Shown: positions 11,481-22,003, counted from the first letter of the stretch. The stretch is DNA of 64,000 nucleotides from Delphinus delphis (GCF_949987515.2 NC_082701.1:35543755-35607754), one strand, 5' to 3'. The notes: a model not told the origin generated them from the letters alone. Numbers and translations are program-made.

Positions 11481-12009
11481 TGCATGTTTGTATTAATTTT
11501 TGTACTAATAATTCTTAAAAAATTAAAATCAGGTCTATTTCCCATATACTAGTTATCTTAATTATCTCTATTGCTTTATGATAATCACAACTTATCTCCA
11601 TGTACTAATATTTTTCTAAAAATAATTGATTTACTTAAAATATAGAGTACATAATTATTGGAATTTCATATAAAAATAAGGCTGGAATTTTTTTCATTAT
11701 ATTTTAGAAAAAAATAAGAAGTTTTCTTAAGGGTCTAAGTGCATAAATAACTCATGTCAAATAATTTGCAGGAATGTTTAATTTTTAAAGACTCTACAGG
11801 CTGGAAGATACCTAGGATAAAAATCTAGTTTACTTATTTTATACATTGAATGCATAGGTGAATTTGCTTCTTATCAAGGTAAGAAAGCAGATGATTTAAA
11901 AAACATATCAGGGTTTTGTGAACACAAACATACTGTCAATTGGTCCATGTGACTCATGTACATATTTAGGCAAAATAAATAGAGGTTACATGTGTTTGGA
12001 TGAGTGATG

Positions 12010-12110
12010 CTTCCTTAATCTCCTCAACCAAAATCATTATCTATCTTTTATATCCTCAGAGCACTTTGTCTTAACTCTTTTGACACATAGTATGGCCTGC
12101 CTTGTTTGAG
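12010..12110 (+). mobile_element. possible L2 fragment
   Basis: A pyrimidine-rich stretch followed by agcactttgtcttaactc resembles a block in the 3' half of L2 LINEs. Very diverged and short. It may belong with the probable L2 end at 12680-12810. Confidence 0.35.
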
Positions 12111-12573
12111 CTTAATTAATATATATAATCAGTCATAAGGCTAGGGCTATTGGTTGGATAAATAAGCTAATAGTTTCAATAATTACTAGCATGGAGATAA
12201 GGGGGATTGGTGTATCTTATGGTAGAAATGGGCTAGAAATTCTTTTGTTTTATGGTGGAAGCTGGTAATTATATTTCCTGCTCATAAAGGGATAACTACA
12301 TTCAAATTTATTGAAAGTTGTGGGATGAGTTTAAAGTAATGTGTAAAGAGACCTAGTAAGTTTTTTGAACCAATGAATATAAGTGATATAATTATTAGTG
12401 ATCAAGATTGCCCTTTATAGTTGTGGATGGTCATTATTTGTTTTGATGTGAGTTGAACTAGTCACTGTTGAATAGAAAATATATAGCTGTTAATCATTTG
12501 ATTGGGTGTGGGGAATAAATTCTTGGTAACATAATATTTAAATTAACTATCTGCAGTCTTATTATTGTTAGGG

Positions 12574-12576
<3 letters not shown>

Positions 12577-12662
<86 letters not shown>
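12577..12662. repeat. (TA)n microsatellite, about 43 units
   Basis: Uninterrupted alternating T and A over about 85 bp. Such arrays are highly length-polymorphic and can extrude cruciforms. A translated stretch of repeated Ile-Tyr on the minus strand across it (12543-12800) is not a gene. Confidence 0.97.
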
Positions 12663-12666
<4 letters not shown>

Positions 12667-12679
12667 TTTTGGTTTTTTT

Positions 12680-12810
12680 TCTTCAAAACTAGTCTCTCTA
12701 TGCTGTGAACCACTGGAGGAGAGAAACTCTGTCTTGTATATATTTTTTCTTCATTAAGTCCAGTACAATTTCTTACACATAGAATCGGCTCCATATACAC
12801 TTTTCAATTG
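12680..12810 (+). mobile_element. probable L2 3' end
   Basis: Follows the pattern of the L2 LINE 3' terminus: a block resembling 'gtgagctcc..gagg', then 'gggactctgtctt', then a 'cagtac..tt..tacacatag' block. Diverged, so moderate confidence only. Confidence 0.42.
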
Positions 12811-13639
12811 ATTTTTAAGCATATGTCTTTTATCGTTTAGTGTTTCTCTAGGAAACAGCTTGACTTTTCTAGAATGTAATATTTAATATGTAAAAATGTT
12901 TAATTATCAGATATGTAATTAATAATTTTACACTTGTTTTATTAATGCTCTCAGCTTATTAACTCTAGGTCATCATTTGCATGTTCACAAAATATACCTG
13001 TAATATTTAAGCTGTAAAGTCAGATGTCAAAATCACATACTGATATTTCATATTTTTAAATAAATGAACTTATATATAGGAGTAGTTTATCCTTGATGTC
13101 AAGCAATGCTGCTTTTTTTCCCTTAAGCAATTTTAATCATAATTTCCCCTCGGATTTTAAAAGAACTAAGATGTGTTATATTGAATAAAATCAACTCTGC
13201 TTGGAAAAAAATGATACAATTCATACAGTCTGAGAATAATTTGCCATAGACTAATGCAGTTTCTCTTAGAACACATTACAATTCAACCTGTATATTATCA
13301 AGAAAATAATTCTAATTCTGAAGTTGATTCAGAAGGCACAATCTACTAGAGGTAAAACTGTTGCAATGGTTTTCATAAAGTGTTAAAATATCTTGAAGGT
13401 GAAAAACATGATGAAAATCAAGAAATAAGATTATTAGTATTTTTATTTCTCAAAAAGTATACTTTTATATGTCATATTAATATAATGATTTTCTAAAGCC
13501 ATTGGAAGACTCTTTATAGGTATGATTGAATAACATGATAAGACTATTTTTCACATTTATATATGTTGTATACATACATAAATCAAATACAATTTGCATC
13601 ATTGGATAATTTTTTAAATGGTTCTAGTTTATATTTCTA

Positions 13640-13676
13640 GCCTTTTACATTTCATAAATGCTAATACATATGCAAC
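13640..13676 (-). mobile_element. MIR fossil, left remnant at L1 B target
   Basis: Short remnant that appears to continue at 21305-21456 across L1 B. The left portion is weak alone and is called only because the right half is readable as a MIR on the minus strand. Confidence 0.35.
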
Positions 13677-13692
13677 CTACTTTGGACTTTTT
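13677..13692. repeat. target-site duplication of L1 B (left copy)
   Basis: ctactttggacttttt here is repeated exactly at 21289-21304. A perfect 16-bp TSD flanking a poly(A)/poly(T)-tailed element is the signature of target-primed reverse transcription. Confidence 0.93.
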
Positions 13693-14067
13693 TTTTTTTA
13701 ACATCTTTATTGGGGGTATAATTGCTTTACAATGGTGTGTTAGTTTCTGCTTTATAACAAAGTGAATCAGTCATACATAAACATATGTTCCCATATGTCT
13801 TCCCTCTTGCGTCTCCCTCCCTCCAACCCTCCCTATCCCACCCCTCCAGGCTGTCACAAAGCACCGAGCCAATATCCCTGTGCCATGCGGCTGCTTCCCA
13901 CTAGCTATCTACCCTACTACGTTTGTTAGTGTGTATATGCCCATGACTCTCCCTCGCCCTGTCACAGCTCACCCTTCCTCCTCCCCATAACCTCAAGTCC
14001 GTTCTCTAGGAGGTCTGCGTCTTTATTCCTGCCTTACCCTTAGGTTCTTCATGACATTTTTTTTTTC

Positions 14068-17000
14068 TTAAATTCCATATATATATGTTAGCATACGGTA
14101 TTTGTCTTTTTCTTTCTGACTTACTTCACTCTGTATGACAGACTCTAGGTCTATCCACCTCATTACAAATAGCTCAATTTCGTTTCTTTTTATGGCTGAG
14201 GAATATTCCATTGTATATATGTGCCACATCTTCTTTATCCATTCATCCGATGATGGGCACTTAGGTTGTTTCCATCTCTGGGCTATTGTAAATAGAGCTG
14301 CAATGAACATTTTGGTACATGACTCTTTTTGAATTTTGGTTTTCCCAGGGTATATGCCCAGTAGTGGGATTGCTGGGTCATATGGTAGTTCTATTTGTAG
14401 TTTTTTAAGGAACCTCCATACTGTTCTCCATAGTGGCTGTACCAATTCACATTCCCACCAGTAGTGCAAGAGTGTTCCCTTTTCTCCACACCCTCTCCAG
14501 CATTTATTGTTTCTAGATTTTTTGATGATGGCCATTCGGACTGGTGTGAGATGATATCTCATTGTAGTTTTGATTTGCATTTCTCTAATGATTAATGATG
14601 TTGAGCATTCTTTCATGTGTTTGTTGGCAGTCTGTATATCTTCTTTGGAGAAATGTCTATTTAGGTCTTCTGCCCATTTTTGGATTGGGTTGTTTGTTTT
14701 TTTTGTTATTGAGCTGCATGAGCTGCTTGTAAGTTTTGGAGATTAATCCTTTGTCGGTTGCTTCATGTACAAATATTTTCTCCCATTCTGAGGGTTGTCT
14801 TTTGGTCTTGTTTATGGTTTCCTTTGCTGTGCAAAAGATTTGAAGTTTCATTAGGTCCCATTTGTTTATTTTTGTTTTTATTTCCATTACTCTAGCAGGT
14901 GGGTCAGAGAGGATCTTGCTGTGATTTATGTCATAGAGTGTTCTGCCTGTTTTCCTCTAAGAGTTTGATAGTTTCTGGACTTACATTTAGGTCTTTAATC
15001 CATTTTGAGCTTATTTTTGTGTATGGTGTTAGGGAGTGATCTAATCTCATACTTTTACATGTACCTGTCCAGTTTTCCCAGCACCACTTATTGAAGAGGC
15101 TGTCCTTTCTCCACTGTACATTACTGCCACCTTTATCAAAGATAAGGTGTCCATATGTGCCTGGGTTTATCTCTGGGCTTTCTATCCTGTTCCATTGATC
15201 TATCTTTCTGTTTTTGTGCCAGTACCATACCGTCTTGATAACTGTAGCTTTGTAGTATAGTCTGAAGTCAGGGAGCCTGATTCCTCCAGTTCCTTCTTTC
15301 GTTCTCAAGATTGCTTTGGCTATTCAGGGTCTTTTGTGTTTCCATACAAATTGCAAAATTTTTTGTTCTAGTTCTGTGAAAAATGCCAGTGGTAGTTTGA
15401 TAGGGATTGCATTGAATCTATAGATTGCTTTGGGTAGTAGAGTCATTTTCATAATGTTGATTCTTCCAATCCAAGAACATGGTATATCTCTCCATCTATT
15501 TGTATCATCTTTAATTTCTTTCATCAGTGTCTTATAATTTTCTGCATACAGGTCTTTTGTCTCCTTAGGTAGGTTTATTCCTAGGTATTTTATTCTTTTT
15601 GTTGCAATGGTAAATGGGAGTGTTTTCTTGATTTCACTTTCAGATTTTTCATCATTAGTATATAGGAATGCCAGAGATTTCTGTGCATTAATTTTCTATC
15701 CTGCTACTTTACCAAATTCATTGATTAGCTCTAGTAGTTTTCTGGTAGCATCTTTAGGATTCTCTATGTATAGTATCATGTCATCTGCAAACAGTGAGAG
15801 CTTTACTTCTTCTTTTCCGACTTGGATTCCTTTTATTTCCTTTTCTTCTCTGATTGCTGTGGGTAAAACTTCCAAAACTATGTTGAATAAGAGTGGTGAG
15901 AGTGGGCAACCTTGTCTTGTTCCTGATCTTAGTGGAAATGCTTTCAGTTTTTCACCATTGAGGATGATGTTGGCTGTGGGCTTGTCATATATGGCCTTTA
16001 TTATGTTGAGGAAAGTTCCCTCTATGCCTACTTTCTGCAGTGTTTTTATCATAAATGGGTGTTGAATTTTGTCAAAAGCTTTCTCTGCATCTATTGAGAT
16101 GATCATATGGCTTTTCTCCTTCAGTTTGTTAATATGGTTTATCACATTGATAGATTTGCGTATATTGAAGAATCCTTGCATTCCTGGAATAAACCCCACT
16201 TGATCATGGTGTATGATCCTTTTAATGTGCTGTTGGATTCTGTTTGCTAGTATCTTGTTGAGGATTTTTGCGTCTATGTTCACCAGTGATATTGGCCTGT
16301 AGTTTTCTTTCTTTGTGACATCCTTGTCTGGTTTTGGTATCAAGGTGATGGTGGCCTCGTAGAAGGAGTTTGGGAGTGTTCCTCCCTCTGCTATATTTTG
16401 GAAGAGTTTGAGAAGGATAGGTGTTAGCTCTTCTCTAAATGTTTGATAGAATTAGCCTGTGAAGCCATCTGGTCCTGGGCTTTTCTTTGTTGGAAAATTT
16501 TTAATCACAGTTTCAATTTCAGTGCTTTTGATTGGTCTGTTCATATTTTCTATTTCTTCCTGATTCAGTCTTGGCAGGTTCTGCATTTCTAAGAATTTGT
16601 CCATTTCTTCCAGATTGTCCATTTTATTGGCATAGAGTTGCTTGTAGTAATCTCTCATGATCTCTTTTATTTCTGCAGTGTCAGTTGTTACCTCTCCTTT
16701 TTCATTTCTAATTCTATTGATTTGAGTCTTCTCCCTTTTTTTCTTGAGGATTCAGGCTAGTGGTTTATCTATTTTGTTTATCTTCTCAAACAACCAGCTT
16801 TTAGTTTTATTGATCTTTGCTATTGTTTCCTTCATTTCTTTTTCATTTATTTCTGATCTGATTTTTATGATTTCTTTCCTTCTGCTAGCTTTGGGTTTTT
16901 TTTGTTCTTCTTTCCCTAATTGCTTGAGGTGCAAGGTTAGGTTGTTTATTTGAGATGTTTCCTGCTTCTTAAAGTGGGCTTGTATTGCTATAAACTTCCC

Positions 17001-17883
17001 CTTTAGAACTGCTTTTGCTGCATCCCACAGGTTTTGGGTCATTGTGTCTCCATTGTCATTTGTTTCTAGGTATTTTTTTATTTCCTCTTTGATTTCTTCA
17101 GTGATCACTTCATTATTAAGTAGTGTATTGTTTAGCCTCCATGTATTTGTATTTTTTACAGATCTTTTCCTGTAATTAATATCTAGTCTCATGGCGTGGT
17201 GGTCAGAAAAGATACTTGATACAATTTCAATTTTCTTAAATTTACCAAGGCTTGATTTGTGGCCCAAGATATGATCTATCCTGGAGAATGTTCCATGGGC
17301 ACTTGAGAAAAATGTGTATTCTGTTGTTTTTGGATGGAGTGTCCTATAAATATCAATTAAGTCCATCTTGTTTAATGTATCATTTAAAGCTTGTGTTTCC
17401 TTATTTATTTTCATTTTGGATGATCTGTCCATGGGTGAAAGTGCGGTGTTTAAGTCCCCTACTATGAATGTGTTACTGTCGATTTCCCCTTTTATGGCTC
17501 TTAGTATTTGCCTTATGTATTGAGGTGCTCCTATGTTGGGTGCATAAATATTTACAATTGTTATATCTTCTTCTTGGATTGATCCCTTGATCATTATGTA
17601 GTGTCCTTCTTTGTCTCTTTTAATAGTCCTTATTTTAAAGTCTATTTTGTCTGATATGAGAATTGCTACTCCAGCTTTCTTTGGTTTCCATTTGCATGGA
17701 ATATCTTTTTCCATCCCCTTACTTTCAGTCTGTATGTGTCTCTAGGTCTGAAGTGGGTCTCTTGTAGACAGCATATATAAGGGTCTTGTTTTGTATCCAT
17801 TCAGCTAATCTGTGTCTTTTGGTGGGAGTATTTAGTCCATTTACATTTAAGGTAATTATCGATATGTATGTTCCTATTCCCAT
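14068..17883 (-). pseudogene. L1 B ORF2 (endonuclease/reverse transcriptase), four stops and three frameshifts
   Basis: ORF2p would be about 1,270 residues, the usual L1 length. It starts at the ATG at 17881-17883 (MGIGTYISIITLNVNGLN). Endonuclease motifs include VGDLNT and SDHHAMRLDI in the open stretch 17714-16752. The reverse-transcriptase palm at 16343-15696 keeps the catalytic FADD box (15780-15791). The C-terminal Cys/His knuckle, C-x3-C-x7-H-x4-C, is intact at 14449-14502. Breaks: a one-base loss near 17787, stops at 16752, 16452, 15696 and 15324, and frameshifts near 14948 and 14700. The 15324 stop looks like a CGA to TGA CpG decay. Downstream of each stop the frame continues, so decay is recent. 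Confidence 0.95.
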
Positions 17884-17941
17884 TTTCTAAATTGTTTTGG
17901 GTTCGCTATTATAGATCTTTTCCTTCTCTTGTGTTTCTTGT

Positions 17942-18835
17942 CTAGAGAAGATCCTTTAGCATTTGTTGGAAAGCTGGTTTGGTGGTGCTGAACTCTCTCA
18001 GCTTTTGCTTGTGTGTAAAGGTTTTAATTTCTCCATCAAATCTGAATGAGATCCTTGCTGGGTAGAGTAGTCTTGGCTGCAGGTTTTTCTCCTTCATCAC
18101 TTTCAGTATGTCCTGCCACTCCCTTCTGGCTTGTAGGGTTTCTGCTGAGAGATCAGCTGTTAACCTTATGGGGATTCCCTTGTGTGTTATTTGTTGTTTT
18201 TCCCTTGCTGCTTTTAATATGCTTTCTTTGTATTTAATTTTTGACAGTTTGATTAATATGTGTCTTGGCGTATTTCTCCTTGTATTTATCTTGTATGGGA
18301 CTCTCTGTGCTTCCTGGACTTGAATAACTATTTCCTTTCCCATATTAGGGAAGTTTTCAACTCTAATCTCTTCAAATATTTTCTCAGTCCCTTTCTTTTT
18401 CTCTTCTTCTTCTGGAACCCCTATAATTCGAATGTTGGTGCATTTAATGTTGTCCCAGATGTCTTTGAGACTGTCCTCAGTTCTTTTCATTCTTTTTTCT
18501 TTATTCTGCTCTGCAGTAGTTATTTCCACTATTTTATCTTCCAGGTCACTTATCCGTTCTTCTGCCTCAGTTATTCTGCTATTGATCCCATCTAGAGTAT
18601 TTTTAATTTCATTTATTGTGTTTTTCATCATTGTTTGTTTCATCTTTAGTTCTTCTAGGTCCTTGTTAACTGATTCTTGCATTTTGTGCATTCTATTTCC
18701 AAGATTTTGGATCATCCTTACTATCATTATTCTGAATTCTTTTTCAGGTAGACTGCCTATTTCCTCTTCATTTGTTAGGTCTGGTGCATTTTTATCTTGC
18801 TCCTTCATCTGCTGTGTGTTTTTCTGTCTTCTCAT
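17942..18835 (-). CDS. L1 B ORF1 protein (RNA-binding chaperone), intact
   Basis: Intact 297-residue L1 ORF1p, which trimerises, coats L1 RNA in cis and acts as a nucleic-acid chaperone in the cytoplasmic L1 particle. Start is the ATG at 18833-18835, matching L1s A and E; stop TAG at 17942-17944. A charged N-terminus is followed by a long coiled coil (about residues 40-128, heptad-rich, with RISDLEDKIVEI at 94-105). An RRM-like domain spans about 132-225, with NIRIIGVPE at 134-142 and RHILIKLS at 191-198. A C-terminal domain spans about 226-290, with DLSAETLQARREW and LLYPARISF. It is shorter than the 338-residue human protein, mostly at the N-terminal side. Whether it is expressed depends on the L1 promoter state. 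It is a transposon gene, not a host gene. Confidence 0.93.
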   Translation of the reverse strand: MRRQKNTQQMKEQDKNAPDLTNEEEIGSLPEKEFRIMIVRMIQNLGNRMHKMQESVNKDLEELKMKQTMMKNTINEIKNTLDGINSRITEAEERISDLEDKIVEITTAEQNKEKRMKRTEDSLKDIWDNIKCTNIRIIGVPEEEEKKKGTEKIFEEIRVENFPNMGKEIVIQVQEAQRVPYKINTRRNTPRHILIKLSKIKYKESILKAAREKQQITHKGIPIRLTADLSAETLQARREWQDILKVMKEKNLQPRLLYPARISFRFDGEIKTFTHKQKLREFSTTKPAFQQMLKDLL

Positions 18836-19375
18836 TTTGCTTATCTTACTGTGTTTGGGGTCTCCTTTTTGCAGACTGCAGGTTCATAGTTCCTGCTGAT
18901 TTTGATGTCTGTCTCCAGTGGCTAAGGTTGGTTCAGTGGGTTGTGTAGGCTTCCTGGTGGAGAGGACTAGTGCCTGTGTTGTGGTGGATGAGGCTGGATC
19001 TTGTCTCTCTAGTGGGCAGGTTCACGTCTGGTGGTGTGTTTTGGGATGTCTGTGGCCTTATTATGATTTTAGGCAGCCTCTCTGCTAATGGGTGGGGTCA
19101 TGTTCCTGTTTTGCTAGTTGTTTGGCATAGGTTGTCCAGCACTGTGGCTTGCTGGTCGTTGAGTGAAGCTGGGTGCTGGTGTTAAGATGGGGGTCTCTGG
19201 GAGATTTTCACCATTTGATATTATGTGGAGCTGGGAGGTCTCTTGTGGACCAGTGTCCTGAAGTTGGCTCTCCTACCTCAGAGGCAGAGCCCTGACTCCT
19301 GGCTGGAGCACCAAGAGCCTTTCATCCACACAGCTCAGAATAAAAGGGAGAAAAAGTAGAGGGAATTAGTAGAAG

Positions 19376-19526
19376 TATGAGGAAAGAAAGAAGGAAAGGA
19401 GGGAAGGAAGGAAGGAAGAAAGAAAGAAGCAAAGAAGGAAAGAAGGCAAGAAGGAAAGAAAGGAGGGAGGGAGGGAGGAAGGAAGGAAGGAGGGAAAGAA
19501 GAAAAAACAGAAAGAAAGAAGATACA
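19376..19526. repeat. GGAA/GAAA purine tract
   Basis: Imperfect run of ggaa, gaaa and gaag units on the plus strand, so TTCC-type on the L1 sense strand. A second, cleaner (gaaa)n run lies at 19757-19803. L1 A has only a short purine patch in the same place, so the tract expanded in B. Confidence 0.9.
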
Positions 19527-20036
19527 GTAAAAATAAAATAATGTATAATAAAGTTATTGAATTAAAAAATTCTTATTTAGAAAAAAAAAAAAAGGGACGG
19601 ATAGAACCTTAGGACAAATGTTGGAAGCAAAGCTATACAGACAAAATCTTACACAGAAGCATACACATACACCCTCACTAAAAGAGGTAAAGGGGGAAAA
19701 ATCATAAATCTTGCTGTCAGATTCCACCTCCTCTATTTGGGATGATTCGTTGTCTAAAGGAGGGAAGGAAGGAAGGAAAGAAAGAAAGAAAGAAAGAAAG
19801 GACGAAGGTAAAGTATAATAACGTTATTAAAATTAAAATTGATTATTAAGAAAAAAATTTTAAGAAAAAAACATGGACGGATAGAACCCTAGGACAAATG
19901 GTGGAAGCAAGACTATACAGACAAGATCTCACACAGAAGCATACACATACACACTCACAAAAAGAGGAATAGGGAAAAAAATCATAGATCTTGCTCCTAA
20001 AGTCCACTTCCTTAATTTGGGATGATTGGTTGTCTA
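19477..20036. repeat. 280-bp tandem duplication in the L1 B 5'UTR
   Basis: Two adjacent diverged copies, about 19477-19756 and 19757-20036. Landmarks recur at a constant offset of 280: ggacgg at 19595 and 19875, and gttgtcta at 19749 and 20029. The blocks between match in order (ggacaaatg, ctatacagacaa, cagaagcatacacatacac). L1 A has a single copy at about 8900-9120. Confidence 0.88.
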
Positions 20037-20199
20037 TTCAGGTATTCCACAGATGCAGGGTATATCAAGTTGATTGTGGAGCTTTAATCCGCTGCTTCTG
20101 AGGCTGCTGGGAGAGATTTCTCTTTCTCTTCTTTGTTCTCACAGCTCACAGGGGCTCAGCTTTGGATTTGGCCCTTACTCTGCGTGTAGGTCGCTGGAG

Positions 20200-21050
20200 G
20201 GCGTCTGTTTTTTGCTCAGACAGGATGGGGTTAAAGGAGCCGCTGATTCGGGGGTTCTGGCGCACTGAGGCCGGCGGGGAGGGAGGGGCACGTAGTGCGG
20301 GGCGGGCCTGCGGCGGCAAAGTCCGGCGTGACTTTGCACCAGCCTGAGGCCCGCCGTGCGTTCTCCCGGGGAAGTTGTCCCTGGAACCTGGCAGGTTCCT
20401 GGCAGTGGCAGGCTGCACAGGCTCCATGGAAGAGGGGTGTGAGAGTGACCTGTGCTCGCACACAGGCCCCTTGGTGGCGGCAGCAGCAGCCTTAACGTCT
20501 CCCGCCCGTCTCTGGAGTCCGCGCTTTCAGCAGTGGCTCGCGCCCTCTCTGGGGTCCGCGCTTTCAGCCGCGGGTCGCGCCCGTCTCTGGGGTCCACGCT
20601 TTCAGCCGCGGCTCGCGCCCATCTCTGGAGTTCCTTTAAGTAGCGTTCTTAAACCCCTCTCCTCACGCACCAGGAAACAAAGAGGGAAGAAAAAGTCTCT
20701 TGCCTCTTCGGCTGGTGCAGACTTTTCCCCGGACTCCCTCCCGTCTAGCTGTGGCGCACTAACCCCCTGCAGGCTGTGTTCACGCCGCCAACCCCAGTCC
20801 TCTCCCTGCGCTCCGACCAAAGCCGAGCTTCAGCTCGCAGCCCCGCCCGCCCCGGCGGGTGAGCAGACAAGCCTCTCGGGCTGGTGAGTGCCGGTCGGCA
20901 CCGATCCTCTGTGCGGGAATCTCCCCGCTTTGCCCTCCGCACCCGTTGCTGTGCACTCCTCCGCGGCTTTGAAGCTCCCCTCTCCGCCTCCCGCAGTCTC
21001 CGCCCGCGAAGGGGCTTCCTAGTGTGTGGAAACTTTTCCTCCTTCACAGC
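20200..21050 (-). promoter_or_regulatory. CpG-rich promoter-like block of L1 B
   Basis: Sharply GC- and CpG-rich compared with the AT-rich surroundings. It lies wholly inside the L1 5'UTR, so it is the L1's own promoter CpG island rather than a host gene promoter. Many CpGs remain where L1 A shows TG or CA, for example 20837-20865 against 9852-9880. Confidence 0.7.
20499..20636. repeat. 38-bp GC-rich minisatellite
   Basis: Three-plus copies of a 37-38-bp unit. The block tctctgg recurs at 20509, 20546, 20584 and 20622, each followed by a gtcc..gctttcag..ggct.cgcgccc pattern. L1 A has roughly one and a half copies at 9590-9650. Confidence 0.88.
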
Positions 21051-21122
21051 TCCCTCCCACTGGTGCAGGTGCCGTCCCTATTCTTTTGTCTCTGTTTTTT
21101 TCTTTTTTTCTTTTGCCCTACC

Positions 21123-21131
21123 CAGGTACGT
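21123..21131 (+). promoter_or_regulatory. antisense composite splice motif (L1 B)
   Basis: Plus strand, antisense to L1 B: a pyrimidine tract (about 21087-21122) ends in CAG at 21123-21125, followed directly by GTACGT at 21126-21131. Same position relative to the L1 edge as in L1 A (about 160 bp inside). Confidence 0.45.
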
Positions 21132-21268
21132 GGGGAATTTCTTGCCTTTTGGGAGGTCTGAGGTCTTCTGCCAGCCTTCAGTAGGTGTTCTGTAGGAGTT
21201 GTTCCACGTGTAGATGTATTTCTGGTGTATCTGTGGGGAGGAAGGTGATCTCTGCGTCTTACTCTTCC

Positions 21269-21276
21269 GCCATCTT
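21269..21276 (-). promoter_or_regulatory. YY1-like site at L1 B 5' end
   Basis: AAGATGGC on the L1 sense strand, within 20 bp of the element's 5' edge, as in L1 A. A role in start-site choice is inferred from human L1. Confidence 0.5.
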
Positions 21277-21288
21277 CAAGGTCCCCCC

Positions 21289-21304
21289 CTACTTTGGACT
21301 TTTT
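21289..21304. repeat. target-site duplication of L1 B (right copy)
   Basis: Exact 16-bp copy of 13677-13692. Confidence 0.93.
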
Positions 21305-21456
21305 AAAGAATCCTATGAGGTGGTCACGGTCATTCCTATTTTTTTTTTTTAATTGGGAAACCAAATTCCAGAAAATGTAAGTTACTTTCAGAGGAATACT
21401 CAGCTACAAAGAACAGAACTAAAGTTACAAATCAGGTCTTCTAGATTGCAGTCATG
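21305..21456 (-). mobile_element. MIR SINE fossil (right part)
   Basis: Minus-strand MIR. The plus strand runs aatcctatgaggtgg, then a T-rich block, then aattgggaaaccaaa (MIR 'gaggaaactgagg' block), then gtaagttacttt and tacaaatcaggtctt. This is the order of a reversed MIR. L1 B inserted at its left side and L1 C lies at its right. Confidence 0.62.
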
Positions 21457-21948
21457 TGCTTATTTATTTATTTATATTCATTGAGATATAGTTGATTTAC
21501 AATATTGTGCTAGCTTCATGTGTATAGCATAGTGATACACTTTTTTTTTTTTTGAGATTATACTCCATTATAGGTTATTACAAGGTATTGGGTATAATTC
21601 TTTATAGAGTAAATCTTTGTTGCTTATCTATTTTGTGTATAGTCATCTGTGTCTGTTAATACCATACACCTAATTTGTCCCTCCTCCCTTCCCTCTCCCT
21701 TTCGGTAACTATAAATTTGTTTTATATGTTTATATGTTTTATTTGTTTTATATGTTTCTGAGTCTCTATGTTTTGTATATATATATTCATTTGTATATAT
21801 TTTTTTAGATTCCACATATAAGCATATCATATAGTATTTGCCATTCTCTGTCTGACTAATTTCACTAAGTATACTATTCTCTAGGTCCATTCACATTGCT
21901 GCAAATGGCAATATTTCATTTTTTTCTTATGGGTGGGTAATATTCCAT

Positions 21949-21953
<5 letters not shown>

Positions 21954-22003
<50 letters not shown>
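21954..22003. repeat. (CA)n microsatellite, 25 units
   Basis: Uninterrupted CA dinucleotides inside the late ORF2 region of L1 C. It probably expanded from a short TA/CA seed in the L1 sequence. Confidence 0.97.

Larger units (their letters stand above)
10600..13640. other. gene-free interval
   Basis: AT-rich DNA with no convincing exon on either strand. Recognisable contents are a MIR (11310-11480), probable L2 pieces (about 12010-12110 and 12680-12810) and a (TA)n array. A short direct repeat of gtgaaggatttt occurs near 11026-11048. The remainder shows nothing I can assign. Confidence 0.7.
13693..21288 (-). mobile_element. full-length L1 retrotransposon 'B' (youngest-looking)
   Basis: Complete minus-strand LINE-1 of about 7.6 kb. 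In L1 order: 5'UTR 21288-18836 (about 2.45 kb), ORF1 18835-17942 intact, 58-bp spacer, ORF2 17883-14068 broken, 3'UTR, AATAAA at 13706-13711 (minus strand) and a short A tail. Exact 16-bp TSDs flank it. It inserted into a MIR fossil. Retained CpGs, perfect TSDs and an open ORF1 make it the youngest copy in the window, but ORF2 defects rule out autonomous movement. The gain in size over L1 A comes mainly from tandem duplications in the 5'UTR. Confidence 0.97.
18836..21288 (-). promoter_or_regulatory. L1 B 5'UTR / internal promoter region
   Basis: Unusually long 5'UTR (about 2.45 kb) expected to contain the internal pol II promoter. From ORF1 outward it has a T/G-rich proximal part, purine-rich arrays on the plus strand (19376-19526 and 19757-19803), a 280-bp tandem duplication, then a GC- and CpG-rich distal part (about 20200-21050) with a 38-bp minisatellite, and a YY1-like motif at the edge. 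Confidence 0.75.

Noticed and set aside
12543..12800. 85-codon minus-strand ORF with a long Ile-Tyr repeat.
   Set aside because: It is the translation of the (TA)n array.
19376..19803. Regular purine units that might be taken for a designed or CRISPR-like array.
   Set aside because: The units are 4 bp with no unique spacers. It is a simple repeat inside an L1 5'UTR.
20375..20887. 170-codon plus-strand ORF in a CpG-rich block, looking like a host gene with a CpG island.
   Set aside because: It lies entirely inside the L1 B 5'UTR. Its repeated peptide text comes from the 38-bp minisatellite, and GC-rich DNA has few stops. Overlapping frames on both strands are equally long.
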